Source of the DNA: Rhynchonema sp. JSB1_4
Taxonomy: Eukaryota > Nematoda > Chromadorea > Monhysterida > Xyalidae
NCBI GenBank assembly: GCA_030248065.1
Contig: JASAMV010003192.1
Coordinates: 1-64,000 of the forward strand
Direction of reading: 5' to 3'
Length of the DNA: 64,000 nt
The position numbers were made by a program, and so were the translations under genes. Position 1 is the stretch's first letter, and the number at the start of each line of letters is the position of its first letter. Below, one piece after another: positions 21,416-34,286 of the stretch. The notes beneath the pieces are model-generated. The model made no database searches, was not told the DNA's origin, and worked only from the letters and a program-made list of their open reading frames with translations.

Positions 21416-24400
21416 CTAAAAACGATCAGCTGGTCTTTTAATGGTGGCACCGTTCGAGTTGCTAGGCAATTTGTCCGTCGCCTTTCGCACGATACTCGGT
21501 ATCACGTGAACAAGAAAAGCCGCACCAGATACTTGTATTCGTACTGCGTCGATGTCGTTTTTTTGAAGCACACACGAGGGGCACAGAACGACTGAAATGA
21601 ATCAGAGAAAATGATGTATGTAGCTGTTCAAGGCCAGGTTACAAGTGCGGACTTGCTGTTACGGGGATATATACTTTGGTTGATTGAGCACTTTGCACTA
21701 AACTCCGTGCAAAAAAAAACGCACCTAAAAAGATGTTGAAACACAAGCTTTCAGAGCCGCTACGGATTGACGTGTACAACTTTCGCGTAGAGCATGGAGC
21801 GAATATCACGCATGGTTTCGTCCAATGGGGTTACAGTCGACTATGTCTATAGTGAACCTCCATTATAATGAATCTCTCTCCTTATAGTGAATGACATGGC
21901 ATGTCCCGAATTTTCATGTGTTGTAACCCGGATTGGGCAAAAAATATTGCGTTTTTGTAAAAAACCGACGTTTTCTGGGTCTGTGTCGTTTTTTAATCCT
22001 AAATTTCCTTCATTGAAAATTACATGTACGGTATTACTACAGCGAATATCGTTATAACGAATAGTGACCGTAATCACATCAATAACAATTTATTAATTCT
22101 CGACTATTGGAGTTCAGAGGGTAAAAGAAAAACAACCAAAAGCACCATAAATGAAAATGAATCACGATCACGAGGACATGAATCGCTCTTGCTTTGTGCA
22201 TGCCCACTATGCAATTCAGTAACAGAATCATGGAGACACTGCTGGCTGCGGTGCAAAGCACAACATCATGCGCAAATGTTTCAAAAGAAGTGACGATATT
22301 GGTTGGTGTTTGCGGCTGCTATAGCTCAAGCAGTTCGTTGCGCGAACAGACTTCTCATTGGTTGCATGTAGCACGGTGTGGTGTGGGCGCGATGTGAACT
22401 GGTGGCTGTCTGCAATCGACAGATCAGACTCGTCGGCGATTCAATATCAACATCCACCGATCGACATCGAAATCGCCGTTCGCGTTCGCACAATCGTAGA
22501 CAATCGCTGATCGTACGCACGCGCATGTTCAACTGGTTCTGGCCCTTGATGCACGAGAATTCGAGCGGAGTGAATGTAGCTGCAAAGAATAATGTATTGG
22601 TCGCACAATGACCATATAGGAGTTCATCAAATCAATCCTACTTTTCACGTTCAGTCACTCTTAAACCACTGTTCTATTTGTGGTTGTCACAAAACGCTTT
22701 CAGCTGCAAATAATCTACAATATAGCAAAACACCCACGTTGCTGCGGGTAGTGCGTGAACCAACTTGCTGTATTTTTGTTTATTTCAAAGAAAGAAAGAA
22801 ACATGCGTATACCTACGTCTTTTCGCCGTCGACACAAGATTTCGTTGCGCGTAGAAGTTGGTGTCCGCGTCCATGTAGCACGGCGCATAGTAGCCGCCGC
22901 TCGTGTCATGCTTTCTGCTTAGACGACATCTGCCCTGAAGCATCAGGGAAGGGTCGCAACACCATGATGTTTCACGCACTTCCAGTGTCGTGTCACCTTT
23001 GAGAAAGCAAGGCCTGTGTAACTACAATACCCATGAAATATACAGTGGCAATCCATGCTGTTGACGAACCGTAGTCGTGGGCGTGTGGTCGTGGCCCTCA
23101 ATTTCGAGACTAGCCTCTTGTAGGCAGGGTTGGGTTAAAAAAAAGCAAAAATTTTTTTCTATAAAAAAATTTTTTTTTAAAAAAGTTCGCCCCTTTTTCG
23201 GTTTTTAAAAATTAGAAAAGTAAGTTGTGCTTAAAAAAAAGTAAAAAAAAGTTAAAAAAAGAAAAAAGTAACTGTGCTTAAAAATGTGCCAATCATTTAC
23301 CTTTCCAGTGACACGTCTTCACTTTCTATACTACAATCTACATATGTAGGTACATATGGTGGACAGACTATCCCCAACGCAAATTGTCACGTTATCTGGC
23401 TCATCGTAAAAAAATCTCACCTCGCTACTACCCGTTTGTGAACACAACTGGTTGGTGTCAACTATTCCTATATTCTCAAGTACAATCAAATATACTTCCA
23501 AGAAATTTCGACAATTTTTCACATTGAGAACCGAAATTTTTGTGGTCGGAAATAAAAAAAAGTAAATCTTAAAAAAAAAATTAAAAAATTCAAAAAAGTT
23601 AAAAAAAAGTTCGATAATAAAATTTTTTTTTAATCCAACCCTGCTTGTAGGGCGGGCTTAGGTTGAATCCGGAAATCGGAATCCGGAAATATTTCCGGAA
23701 AACGCATTATTTTTCCTTGTAAATTTTTGCGTTTTCCGGAAATATTTCCGAAGCGCACAAATGTTTTGTATTTTTGCATGCAAATTATTTCCGGGTTCCG
23801 GATTCCGGATTTAACCTAAGTTCGCCCGCACCCTCATTATGATGAACATTCTTTTATACACACCGAAAAGTGCCAGTTAATCCAATCGCTTCATAATGAA
23901 ACGAGCAGACTGTATATATACAACAGCGCTAGCCAATGCAAGAGGGAGCAGGCCCTCCCTCTCCTTTGATGAAGGTGGCCCCAGATGAATGGGACACCAT
24001 TTCAGAGAGAAGAAGGGAAAGCATGCGCTAGACAAAAAGGACTTTCGGGATGTGCCCCCCCCCTTGCCCGACAGTTGTATCCGCCACAGTAGGTACACCA
24101 TTAACCTTATTCGGCTGCAATGCTTCGTAGTCGAATGAGCGACAAACGAAGCTCTTCTCTTGCTCGCATTTGTCCATACAAACTTTGATGCCATTGACGG
24201 TGTTCTCGATCATCAGCGTTCGGTCATTGCTGTCCTTAATGCACGCCAGTCGAATATCGGACCATTCGTATTCGCATGAAACATTATGGCAACATCAACT
24301 GTTGAATGGTACGTTTACATTTTGAACCAAGTTTTAGCAAAAGTAGTGTTTTGGCAAAAGTCGAAGTAACTTTGTGCACACGCGCGTGCACGCGAAGTTT

Positions 24401-27400
24401 TGTGCGTGCGCTGGCGCGTATTGCGTCATGTTTCCACTAGGATGTTTGCGCGTGCTCTCTGCTTTCAGCCTAAGATTGCACCCGGTGCTCGTAGTCTCTT
24501 TTTGCCCTGACCTGTTCCACACATGTAGTACGCATTCACTTTCTGCACGTCCTTCGCTGTCAACTGATCACTGTGCACAATCACCTGTCCATTCTTGCGT
24601 ACAATTGTCGGCCGAATGCCGTCAACACTGAAGTAGTCGCTGCCGTAGTGCATGATGCTGCAAGGAGGCAATTGGCATTATGGTGTGTTGAATCGACAGG
24701 TCCTCAACATAGAGGTCCTGCCGACACGATTAAGGGGCCTGGGGTCACATTTGCTGGGGATCAAAACCGTGCGCTGTCTTTAGTTTTCCGCCAAAGAAAA
24801 TAGTGTAGCTGGTGATGATATATTCACCCTCTAAAAAGTGTTCGAGCATAGCATTTTTTTGCAACAGCAGCCCATTCCGGCCAACAGACCTCATATAATC
24901 GTAGGACACACCCAACGTGTCGGCTTCACTTGTCCTCGACTTCACAAAATTGCTCTCACGGCCTGACTGAAACAGGTATAGAAAGCAGAAATTCTGCAAA
25001 ATTGCAAAATTATAGTACCAGTGGAATATTATGTATGTTGCGATATTTGAAAATTGCCACAAAATTTGACGTCAACCTTGATGTTGTCCCAGAGAATGTT
25101 GATGTATTTGTCGCGATCCGGTCGACTCTGTTCGTGCGAGAATCCCAGCGTGTGCATCAGCTCGTGAATGACCGTACTCTACAAATACAGGACGCATCGA
25201 TTTCAGTCGGAAACATTTTTTGTCCCACAAACGTGTATAATCGCAAATCGACATCAAACTCGGTGATCGGATTGAATCTGCCTTGCCCGCCGCAAACAAC
25301 AGTAGTTGAATATGCGTTACGCACGCAGCGCAAAAATTGATATTATACAATGCACACCTATGCGTGCAACATCACCCGTACGAATATCTTTTGGACCGAT
25401 TTACCACACAAATTTATTTAAACACCAACGTTTCCAACCGAGACAATAGTTCTTTGTCAATGTGCCCACATCAGATGTTCTACCTCGACGAAAGCTTCTG
25501 ATTTCAATTTGAAACGTCGGTGCTAACGACCATAAAACGGTTTCAGAATATTTTCTCAGAGCTCAGTTTTTTATCTGTCAATTTTTTTGAGATGCTGCCT
25601 GTGACTGTCACTCACCGCGTAAATACAGCCAGGTGCGCCCAGATGCAACGTTTGTGCGCCGTCACGCCAATAGAGACGGCCGATGTGCGACCAGCAACCG
25701 TTCGGCCCTCGTTTGATGTGAACTGACATTGGGAAAATTGTGTGCAAGGATGCGGGGAATATACATACTTGCAGGTGGTGAATTCCGGCTGTATCACATT
25801 TTTGATCCCAGTCTCAAAGAGCACCCTCATGTATGTATGTACATACGTTTGCGACATTTGCTACCCATAGGTTTACATCTGCGCTCAAGGCACGCAAGTC
25901 CAATGTTTTCAATGTGACGCCAACTTGAAAACATATATACGATGTAGCTTGACATGTTTGTGCGAGTGCTGATTGTTGTCAACACAATTGCCCGTGATTT
26001 GAGCAAACGCAGCAGGTTTAGCGGGTGTCTTCTATGTGGGATGCGTGCAAAGCGCGATGACTAGTATGAAAATGGGGAAGCCGCTCAAAATGAGCACGAT
26101 GAAATGAATACAGGGTTGCTATACATACTGTATGACACAATCGGATAGCGCGACAGGTGCGATGACGACAACAGACACCTCGTTGGCACGAAGCACAGGT
26201 AGTTGCGTTGACAACACAAGTATAAGCCTTCAAATCCAATAAAGCCAACCGTATTGTTTGTGATACGCCTGTCTGCTCATGAATCTAACGCACGTTTTTC
26301 GCTGCAACGTCATCATGGCTTTGGCAATCACCGCACGCTCGTTCTCGGTGAATGCTCGATCGATTGTGTAGGGAACATGAAAGTATCGGTGATGTTTCAT
26401 TGGTGGTTCATTCATGTTTCATTCATGATAGTGGGGATTGTGTGGACACGTTTATATTGTAAAACAGTCAATTGACACAACGCTTTTGCATAGACTTCGT
26501 CGGCTGAATGTATGTATATCAACGAAAAATTGTCGGGACACACTGCAAGTGGTCTCGTCTCAGATCGAAGCGGATCGAACACCATGTTCCGAAAAAATGT
26601 TCTGTTCGCTGTGGTTTGCAAGTACAGTGAAACCTCCACATATAGTGAATCTCTCACAGCGAATCCATCTGCTTGGTGAACGGATGATCAGTCCCCAAAT
26701 AAATGCTCAAAAGCGGTGCTCTACACACTGTGGTGCGAATATTCTTCATGGTGAACAAAATAGTCGTGTCCCGTTCTGTTCACTATGTAGAGGATTGACT
26801 GTATCACTCTTGCACGCATTGTATACCGGTATTGGTCGCACAATGACTATATAAGAATCCATCAAAATTCCAGAACACTCTGCTTATAAAATAATTCACC
26901 CCCGTCACTCCTGCAAAAAAAAAATAACCCCCCCCCTATATATGTAGATCGCAGTGTGTCTCAAACCTTAATGGAGAGCGTTTTTTCTGAACATCGTTTT
27001 CAATACATATCAAAAATCCCTGAAAACTACGCGGGCATCTGAACATAACAGACAACACCACTCACAACTCCATGCGGCCATAAGTATCCGCGGTGTTTAC
27101 GAGCATTCTCCTCCACGCCTGGTCCGATTTGATTCGAACGCTGTCGATTTCGTTCCAACTCCAGCTGCATCTCCGTTTGTCGTCGTTCGTTCGATTCAGC
27201 GTCCACAGCGTGCATGTCGCCTGAATCATCAAGGGAATTAGTCTGAGTCATCAACCGGGCGATAGTATGTACCCCCTTTGGTGATCTGTTGTTATTATTC
27301 TGGCACCCTGGGCCTCCTGCACGCACTAATCGCTTCGATATGGGGTCCTGCCTTGGTCCCGGCACCGTTTTTTATTGACCGATGGTCAATGAAAAACGGT

Positions 27401-27976
27401 GCCTGACCGATCATGAAGGCTTACCGAGAACTGTTTATTTATCAGCCGGTTCTTAAATATCGGACCGCCTGATCGCGATCATAAGCTTTCCAAGAGCATA
27501 AGGACATTTGTGAAACATCATACATGCAGCAAACGCCAACCCTCAAACTCGTTCGCTCCATCGAATATATCGCCCGATTTCGTCGGTTCGTCCGTGATTT
27601 GGGCTGCCAGCGCGAAATCGGCATCCGATAATGGGGGTCCGTCCTGAGAAACGAGATTGTTGAGAGGTCAGGTCAAAGAAATTTGCAAAACAGAGAGATG
27701 TTTCACAGCTGGATACCTACATCACGTTGAGCTGGACACATGCGGGGTTGTTTATGGATAGTCAACGTGAAACGAGTGAAACATCTAGCAATAATGTTGT
27801 GTGAAATTTTAACAATGGTTCTTCGTGCTGTGCGAGCGTCAGCGTGCGAATTTTGTGATGCTGTTTTTGTGAGTCGCGCAAAACACGGCAGAAAAGCATA
27901 TTTAAACCTGAGCGGTTGTTCCTCTGCAAATGGAGACGATTAAAAGGCAGGCAACGATGACATTTCTCGACGGCAT
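21416..27976 (-). CDS. Secreted astacin-family zinc metalloprotease with two PAN modules, 12 exons
   Basis: Exons: 27976-27908, 27643-27541, 27220-27069, 26376-26250, 25722-25616, 25178-25077, 24966-24890, 24657-24512, 24275-24106, 22934-22817, 22579-22400, 21591-21416; 508 residues, all phases agree. Residues 1-23 are a signal peptide ([12 protein letters not shown] core). The propeptide contains F-E-G-D, the astacin aspartate-switch motif that masks the zinc, encoded across the exon 2/3 junction. The catalytic domain shows [19 protein letters not shown], the zinc site [12 protein letters not shown] and the Met-turn SIMHYG. Two Cys-rich PAN-like modules follow ([18 protein letters not shown]...[21 protein letters not shown]...CRL); these usually bind protein or sugar partners. 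The last exon carries no motif I know. Exons 4 and 9 start after TTTCAT, not AG. Substrate unknown; the protein acts outside the cell. Confidence 0.88.
23125..23643. mobile_element. hAT-like MITE with CAGGGTTGG ends, 8-bp TSD
   Basis: CTTGTAGG at 23117-23124 is repeated exactly at 23644-23651. The ends CAGGGTTGGGTTAAAAAAAA and TTTTTTTAATCCAACCCTG are inverted repeats with one mismatch. The interior is A/T-rich with repeated AAAAAAGTTAAAAAAAG blocks. It lies in the astacin-gene intron between the two exons that encode the first PAN module. Confidence 0.85.
23657..23820. mobile_element. Palindromic MITE with CCGGAAATATTTCCGG words
   Basis: CTTAGGTTGAATCCGGAAAT at the left is nearly the complement of the right end, GATTCCGGATTTAACCTAAG. 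Inside, CCGGAAATATTTCCGGAAAA and TTTTCCGGAAATATTTCCG repeat. It begins 14 bp after the MITE ending at 23643. Target duplication unclear. Confidence 0.6.
26625..26801. mobile_element. Pogo/Tigger-like MITE with TA duplication
   Basis: CAGTGAAACCTCCACATATA at the left and TATGTAGAGGATTGACTG at the right form an inverted repeat, flanked by TA on both sides. CAGTGAAACCTC is the common end of pogo-type MITEs. Related pieces with ATAGTGAA units occur near 21847-22070. It lies in astacin intron 3. Confidence 0.65.
27361..27403. repeat. Near-perfect 43-nt hairpin
   Basis: GGCACCGTTTTTTATTGACC pairs with GGTCAATGAAAAACGGTGCC around a 3-nt loop, with one mismatch. It lies in astacin intron 2. Function unknown; it could be a cruciform or a tiny MITE. 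Confidence 0.6.
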
Positions 27977-28834
27977 TTCAGAATTTTACAATCGTTTGAT
28001 TTAGGTAAGGCAGCTTTTCTAGTTGTTATTCGATCGACAAACGAACAAACTGAATTTGATTTCATCCTTTCCGAAGTTTTGAAATGTTTTTTGACACAAT
28101 CAAGCGTGCTCAAGATTTGTTGTTGTCGTTTCCGGCCACACTACGTAGTGCTGTTCCAAAACCATTTATTCTTGTAAATTACGGGGGTAAATGTTTACTT
28201 TGGACCGGGGTATGAATAGTTGTTGTGTGAGTGACGTCGTTATAAGTGCTCCAAAATACATTGTGAAGAACGAAACCAGAAGCAACAACAACTACTTAGT
28301 TCTGCGTGATGCAGTTAATGTAATCATGATGCAATAGAGGGAAACGTAGGGTATACACGAGTGTCCACCGACCAAACACAATTGGAGTCTGCGTGGGCAA
28401 CTTGCGTGGACCTTCAAAAACTGCACTGAAATGCAGTTCAGGCTTGCCGCACTCCGCCATTTGGTCTTATATTTATCCGATTATTTCATTTTTGATATTA
28501 TTGCTGAGGAGAACTTGTCTTCTCGTGTTTGTTCAATGTTTTTGTCGATCCGTGTCACTGTTGAACTCAACCTGAACATAATTTCGTTGAACCGTGCAAT
28601 GTGCAGATTTCTACCGGCGTAGAGCCCCCGAATCGAGCCCTCCTGTTTCGGGGTGCAAAATGCTACGATGAACATTATGAAACTTAATGAGCGGCTTGAA
28701 CCGGGTCAATTCAGCCCAACATTTTTATGACCAAGGAGCTTAAAATTTGTGCGTGACATAGGCTGTCGGAATGCTTTCCAACGGTATGTAACAATATATC
28801 CTGCTACCCTTCCTTCGGTTACGTCCCGAGCCCT
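27977..28834. other. Intergenic region, astacin promoter and ALKBH8 3' side
   Basis: No coding exon recognised. The right part follows the ALKBH8 stop codon and should hold its 3' untranslated region; the left part should hold the astacin promoter. I see no clear TATA box or repeat in it. Confidence 0.5.
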
Positions 28835-31800
28835 TTAAAGTCTACGCAACACCGCGCACCAATTGCCCTGTTCATAAAACACGCGTTCAATTTGGCAATG
28901 TGTCACTTGAGCACACAACAGTTCGAGTTCGCCCTCCCTGAACACATGATAATATCGCAAATGTCGTTCGGCAGCAGCAACCGCATTCTGTGATGCTTCA
29001 TTGGCCTGCTTTTTGTTCGGTTTTGTTGTCCAAGGCACAAACAGGTCCTGTTGCGTGAATGGGGTCTGATTGGTGTGCACTGATAGTAGTGTTGCATCAG
29101 ACTGACACGTCACGCTGCTCGCACCGGGCTCAGACTGGGAACTGTCGACTTGACCGGACTGAGACCGGCAGCTGCCGCCCCATTTGAGATACTCGGACGG
29201 TTGATTGTCACGTGACTGTTCGAATGCCCAGACGGTGACCATCGCACGACCTCCTGGTCTAAGCACGTCCAGCAGTTGTTGGATGGCGGCGATGCGACGC
29301 TGCTGAGACAGTGAGTTGGTGGGTTTTTATAATGCAGGTGAAACATCAAATTGTCGGGGACAGCAGACGTCAGTTATCGGTCCACCATTATCAACTGTTT
29401 TTTTGGTGACTGGCGACCATAAGAACCTGTATACCAAACCACCCTTTACAAAAGAAGATCGAAATCCCGCCACCAAGAACGCACAGAGCTGTGCAGTTCA
29501 GTGCCAGGGTACAATTGGTCAGGAAATGACTGTCCAGTTCACACTTTAGCTGTTCGCCTTCAAAAGGGTGAATATTCTTTAATACGATCGATAACCCCAG
29601 AGGTCCATATCCGATTATGTCACTGGTCGAAACTCACGAAATCGCGCCACCGGGGCGGGGCGGTTGCGAGTAAATATCCTTCTACTCCCAAAATGGCGGT
29701 TGCGCAACGCCACCGATGGCGCTTTCGGAATTTGGGTCATTATAAAGGCAGCACGGAAATGAATCTATTCAACAACCAACGAATTGGTGGTGTTCTCACC
29801 TCCGTGGCCATGTGATGAACGACAGCCACCGAAATGGCCGCATCGAATCGGCCATTAGCAAACGGAATGTGCAAACAATCACCGATGGCCACGTGACACG
29901 ATTTGGATGCAACGATCGTGCACAGACATGCACACATGTCAAAACCGATCTGTGATCGATTTTGGAGGTTTTTTTAGGCTGGGCGGTACTGATTGCGAGA
30001 AAAAGTGGTTTGAAGGAAATGTCCGGGCACAAACACAACAAAGCAAGGTCAAACGTTCGACACTTGGCGCAACGTATCGCTGAATAGAAGTGCTTCACCA
30101 TATGAGATCGAGACAATCTCAAACGCCGACAATGCTGATTCGCGCGCTGTTCACCTTGAACCTCAGAGAAAATTAGCCCAGAAACTCCAACTTCAATGTA
30201 CCTTGACAACATGCCTGGTCGATTCAGGCAACAGATACTTTCCATTTCCACAGCCAGCATCGAGCAGACACGAGCCAGATGGCAGTGTGTCAATGAATGC
30301 AGCGATGCCACGCCACCGCGAGTGGCGCGTCTCGTCGAAATGCGGCGCGATGCGTTCGTACACCTGTGTGCGCAGTTGGGGGGGGGGGAATATTAGTGCC
30401 CTGCGTGCAAACATAGTGTGATTTCTGCTGCAAAGCGTTCACTTGTGCGCTTCCACACCTGTTTTCACGGACCGGCGGTGCACCAGGTCATCGTCACGGC
30501 GAATTTATTAGATGCCCATGCGTGACCCTAAAAGTACAAAAGAACTCCACAATCACGGCAAGCAATTCATTGAAACAACAGCCAGCCAGTCCAGTTAACC
30601 TGATTGACAAAGGCGCGTTCCAGCTGCAGACCATCAACGTCAGTCTGTGGCACACGATACATTGGCTGATCGGGTGTACGGTTGTGGTCACAGTGCGTGG
30701 GGAATTCTGCGTAATGTTTCATGCTTTTACGTGATGTAAACTCAAGGATCATGTTATGTTCCAAGGTATCAATAGAGTAATTGGTACCGCGCACATCAGT
30801 ACTTTTAAAAACTTCTAATCTAACCATTTCCCCACTCGAATCTTGGACGAGTGCCCGTTTTTATAGCGTCTTCTAATATAACGAAAGAGACGTTTTTATG
30901 GTGAAGAACTTTGAACGGTTTTGCATCATACTGTCATTCCAAATTTGCCTTTAAACCACTGAATATTGAGTATTTCCTCATTTCAAACGAAATTGATAGT
31001 TCGACATTACGACACTACAATTAGGGCTGTAGGCCGTTGTCGCAACAGATAGACGCAGACGTGCTGCCACGGTGCAGCAGGCCATCAACGGTGCAAACAT
31101 CCAATCACAACAGCCAGCCACCAACCACAAACACACGGTTCGCGTCTGACGGCACGAAATGTGAATGAACAGCGCAGTGAACGAGGCAACAATCGGCCGG
31201 ACATCGGATGACAGTCGTGCTTTCGTGCCGCGATACTGAAAGGGTAATTGTCGGTAAAGGGTACGTAATCGTCGTGGCTGAGATCGTCGGTGCGTTATTT
31301 TCGGCTCGTAGTAATGTCGTCAAATCATGTCGTCGCATCTGGTCGTCAAATGACATGTATTATTTTCGCGTTTATTTGGGGCTATTTGGGGTATTATTGC
31401 TTTTTTGACGACAAAACTACTAGCCTTCTGCCATTTCTGATAGCAAGGCACATTGTGACATAGTTCGGATTATATTAATGTCGTCAACTCTGCGCGCACC
31501 CGTGCATCCACGCGTAACGCGCCGGCCCGGTCATCACAGTGAGACTGCGTCGAGGCAACCACACTGGCACACACGTGCTCTTGTCGTCTGCGGCACGGAA
31601 GTCCATCACAACCTGTGTCAATATATAGCAGATATAGGCAAACTACGCCAACGCGAGCCCGATTTCGAAGGTGGTGTGTATTCAAAACGAATAGAAAGAG
31701 AAAATCATCATCCTCCACTTTGTATTCTTCAACGTGTAACATTTCCCAAATCAGCAGCCACGTCAGAATGTTTCGCCATTCTGACAGCTGCGAAATCCAG

Positions 31801-34286
31801 CTCATGTTGCTGTGGTTGGCCCATACATATCTCCAAACACTGTAACATTTGACGTCAGCGTTCGATCAAGCTGTTCAACCCTCAGAGCGGAATATGTTCC
31901 TCTCGTCTAAGCATGTTCACAAAAAATTCCTAAAATGAAAATAAACACCGAAAACCAATCGAACATCCGACAGCAGACTGAGCGAGACAATGGCGTCTTC
32001 AAAGGCCGAATGCGTGTCGACGTGACTGGGAATGCCTGAAATGGCAAGCTGGCTGATGTTTCACACTCTTCGTTTACATGGTTAGACATCAACACTGTGA
32101 ACGTTCAGCTCCGCACCAAACGTACGCTTCCACGACAGGATTCGAACCTGCTGTCTTTCACAGACGTGAGACATTCAACCAACAGAGCCACTGACCCACC
32201 TTGACCGGGTTCATACACATTGACGGTCAACTGATCGGGCGTGTGTGTCAGTGACGTTTCACACATAATTCTATCGATAATTCTGAGCGCGAAGTCAGGT
32301 ATGGCTGGTGGGTGTGGTGGATTGAGTGCCACATGACCGGTGGCGTAGTCGAATTGGTAACCGAAATGGTGCACTAGACGATTCTTGAGATGACTGCCTG
32401 AAAGTACGACTGTGCTGAAAACCGCATGGATTGAATGGAACGCTCAAAATATCGTGATTGAATATCTTTATTTGTGCTTTACTACCACGTAGTTGTGTGC
32501 CATTCCCAATTTTCACTCATAAAGCAAGTATAATGTATTTTGGTAAAGTTCACGCTACCACTATCACTATAGTTCATCATGTTTCTCGGGTGCGATTCAC
32601 AGACTTTACGACGTCACTAATGAGCAGTCTGGGGTGATATTTTTGAAACGGTGTAAAGGTCAGTTGGGTGTAAAGGTCGGTGGAAAGCTCGGTCGACAGC
32701 TCAGTGTGATAGACCTCGGTGTAAACTTGAAACATTCCACGTTAATAATAGGCAATGTTTGACGTTTACACCGAGCTACGCCGACCGAGCTTTCGACCGA
32801 ACTTTACGCCGACCTTTACGCCCAACTGACCTTTACACCGTTTCGAAAATTCCACCCTAGTAGTCATTTTATTTGCATGGGGAACTACTGCACTGCAACT
32901 TATAACTCCAGGTTGAAAAACGATTATTTACATAGGGCCCGAACAATGTCGTTTGTCTTCTTTCACAGATCTGGTTGGGATTTTCGCAGTCCCCTTTGCC
33001 TCCTTTCAGCCATCCAAACAAATTCATTACCAACCATCGCTGACCGTACTTGGACTGGGCAAGTTCTGCACAAAATTCCACAGTATTTGCTCGGTGTCCG
33101 TGTCGATGAAATTCTCAATAATGTTCAGTCCGGGAACGTGTGTCGGCCTCGAGTCCGTTGATGTTTCATGCACTGATTTGGGCACTACAACAACAAGAAT
33201 CAAACAATTAGCGGCATCAAACTTGGTGGTCGGATCGGACTAGATGACATCTGCCTTTAGGTCGCGTGGCTATTTTGCATGGAGAAGATTCAAAATTAAC
33301 AGATGCCACTCATTTCGACCGGCACAAAAGTTGCTCGCCAACGAAGCCAGGAGAAACAACTTTTACGCTGGTCGAACTGAGTGGCCTGAATTCAACAAAG
33401 TTACTTGAACAAGGCAGACCAACAGGTGTGATGCCGATACCGTCCTACCGAGTCAGCCATATTAAAAGGTAGATACAGCATAAAATTGCAAATGAATCGA
33501 AACAACCCGAGAAAGAAAATCAAAAAACTCAACCAACGTTGTTTGACGTGCGATAAATAGAAGACAACCGTTTGCACAGCCACTTGTGTCGGATGTTGAC
33601 CCTGCAGTGTTGCCAGTGCACGGGACGCGCTCTGCGCACTGTCGAACGTGACGAACACGTAGCTGAAAGGACAGACATTAATTAGGCCGTATGGCCGGAC
33701 AGAAGAGCGACGGCAAAACAGCGATTTAAAAAAATATCAGCAACCTCGGACATCAGGATGTTTGTTTGCGGAAGTGTGGGGCCAAACTTACGGCAAAAGT
33801 ATCCAACATCATCGGTACCTAATGACAAAAGAACATCCGTTCCCTCATTTCTTCGTGCACATGGCTCAATAAGCAGGTATGATCTTGACAACGAAAAGAT
33901 GGACACGAACGGTTTTGACTTGGGGAATACATGAATGGCCAGCACGGTGCCAAATGCGTTGAACACAGACTCCAACTCCGCCCACTGCACACCACAGACA
34001 GCGCCGGCATTCGCCACGTAGAGAATCTAGGAAAGATGTTATCGTTTGGGAGACAGATTACGACATGCTTGGTGACAGCATTCGGCTCCAGGAATATTGT
34101 CAGAGCATAGATTATACATCATCAGCAGTGTAACATCGTACGCACTAAATGTGCCAAACGGAACATTTCCTGCTGCACGCACCCACCTACCGGTGTTGGT
34201 TCATTCGATATCTCAACCTCTGGTTCGTGTCGCTTCAGTAATGCAATCGAACGCTGAATTTTGCGTGACAATTTCTGCGCCGCCAT
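28835..34286 (-). CDS. ALKBH8: ALKBH8 tRNA hydroxylase/methyltransferase, 12 exons
   Basis: In animals ALKBH8 methylates wobble cm5U of certain tRNAs to mcm5U and then hydroxylates it. Exons: 34286-34191, 34026-33905, 33662-33534, 33147-33050, 32397-32200, 32035-31956, 31612-31500, 31235-31126, 30706-30600, 30363-30202, 29949-29800, 29302-28835; 610 residues, phases consistent. Order: RRM (ILYVANAG...YVFVTFDSA), AlkB 2-oxoglutarate/Fe(II) domain ([28 protein letters not shown] with the Fe ligands His and Asp, [10 protein letters not shown], third ligand His in YAWMHG, cofactor Arg in RCSFTFR), then a TRM9-type methyltransferase ([33 protein letters not shown]) ending [10 protein letters not shown]...GNWCAVL as in the human protein. 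The whole AlkB active site is kept, so the protein should be active. Start Met is in good context (GGCAAAATGG). Ends of exons 2 and 4 are the least certain. Confidence 0.95.
32122..32199 (-). repeat. tRNA-derived element (SINE-like) at an ALKBH8 5' splice site
   Basis: The minus strand reads GGGTCAGTGGCTCTGTTGG, a good pol III A box with TGGCTCTGTTGG, then GGTTCGAATCC, an exact B box, 40 nt later. The acceptor ends do not pair, so it is a tRNA-like sequence or SINE head rather than a working tRNA. The similarity begins at the first intron bases after ALKBH8 exon 5, so its GTGGGT serves as the donor. Confidence 0.6.
32628..32859. mobile_element. Foldback MITE with GGTGTAAAGGTC words in ALKBH8 intron 4
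   Basis: The left arm GAAACGGTGTAAAGGTCAGT is the complement of ACTGACCTTTACACCGTTTC in the right arm, and GACCGAGCTTTC repeats with CGGTGTAAA-type units inside both arms. The outer ends, about CTGGGGTG and CACCCTAG, are imperfectly inverted. Target duplication not clear. No coding capacity. Confidence 0.65.
33190..33400. repeat. Copy of dispersed repeat with GATGCCACT and TTTACGCTGGTC
   Basis: CAAACTTGGTGGTCGGATCGG, then ATTTTGCAT, GATGCCACTCATTT and TTTTACGCTGGTCGAACTG, follow the order of the copies near 4340-4450, 14680-14910 and 19660-19892. It lies in ALKBH8 intron 3. Ends unknown. Confidence 0.5.
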
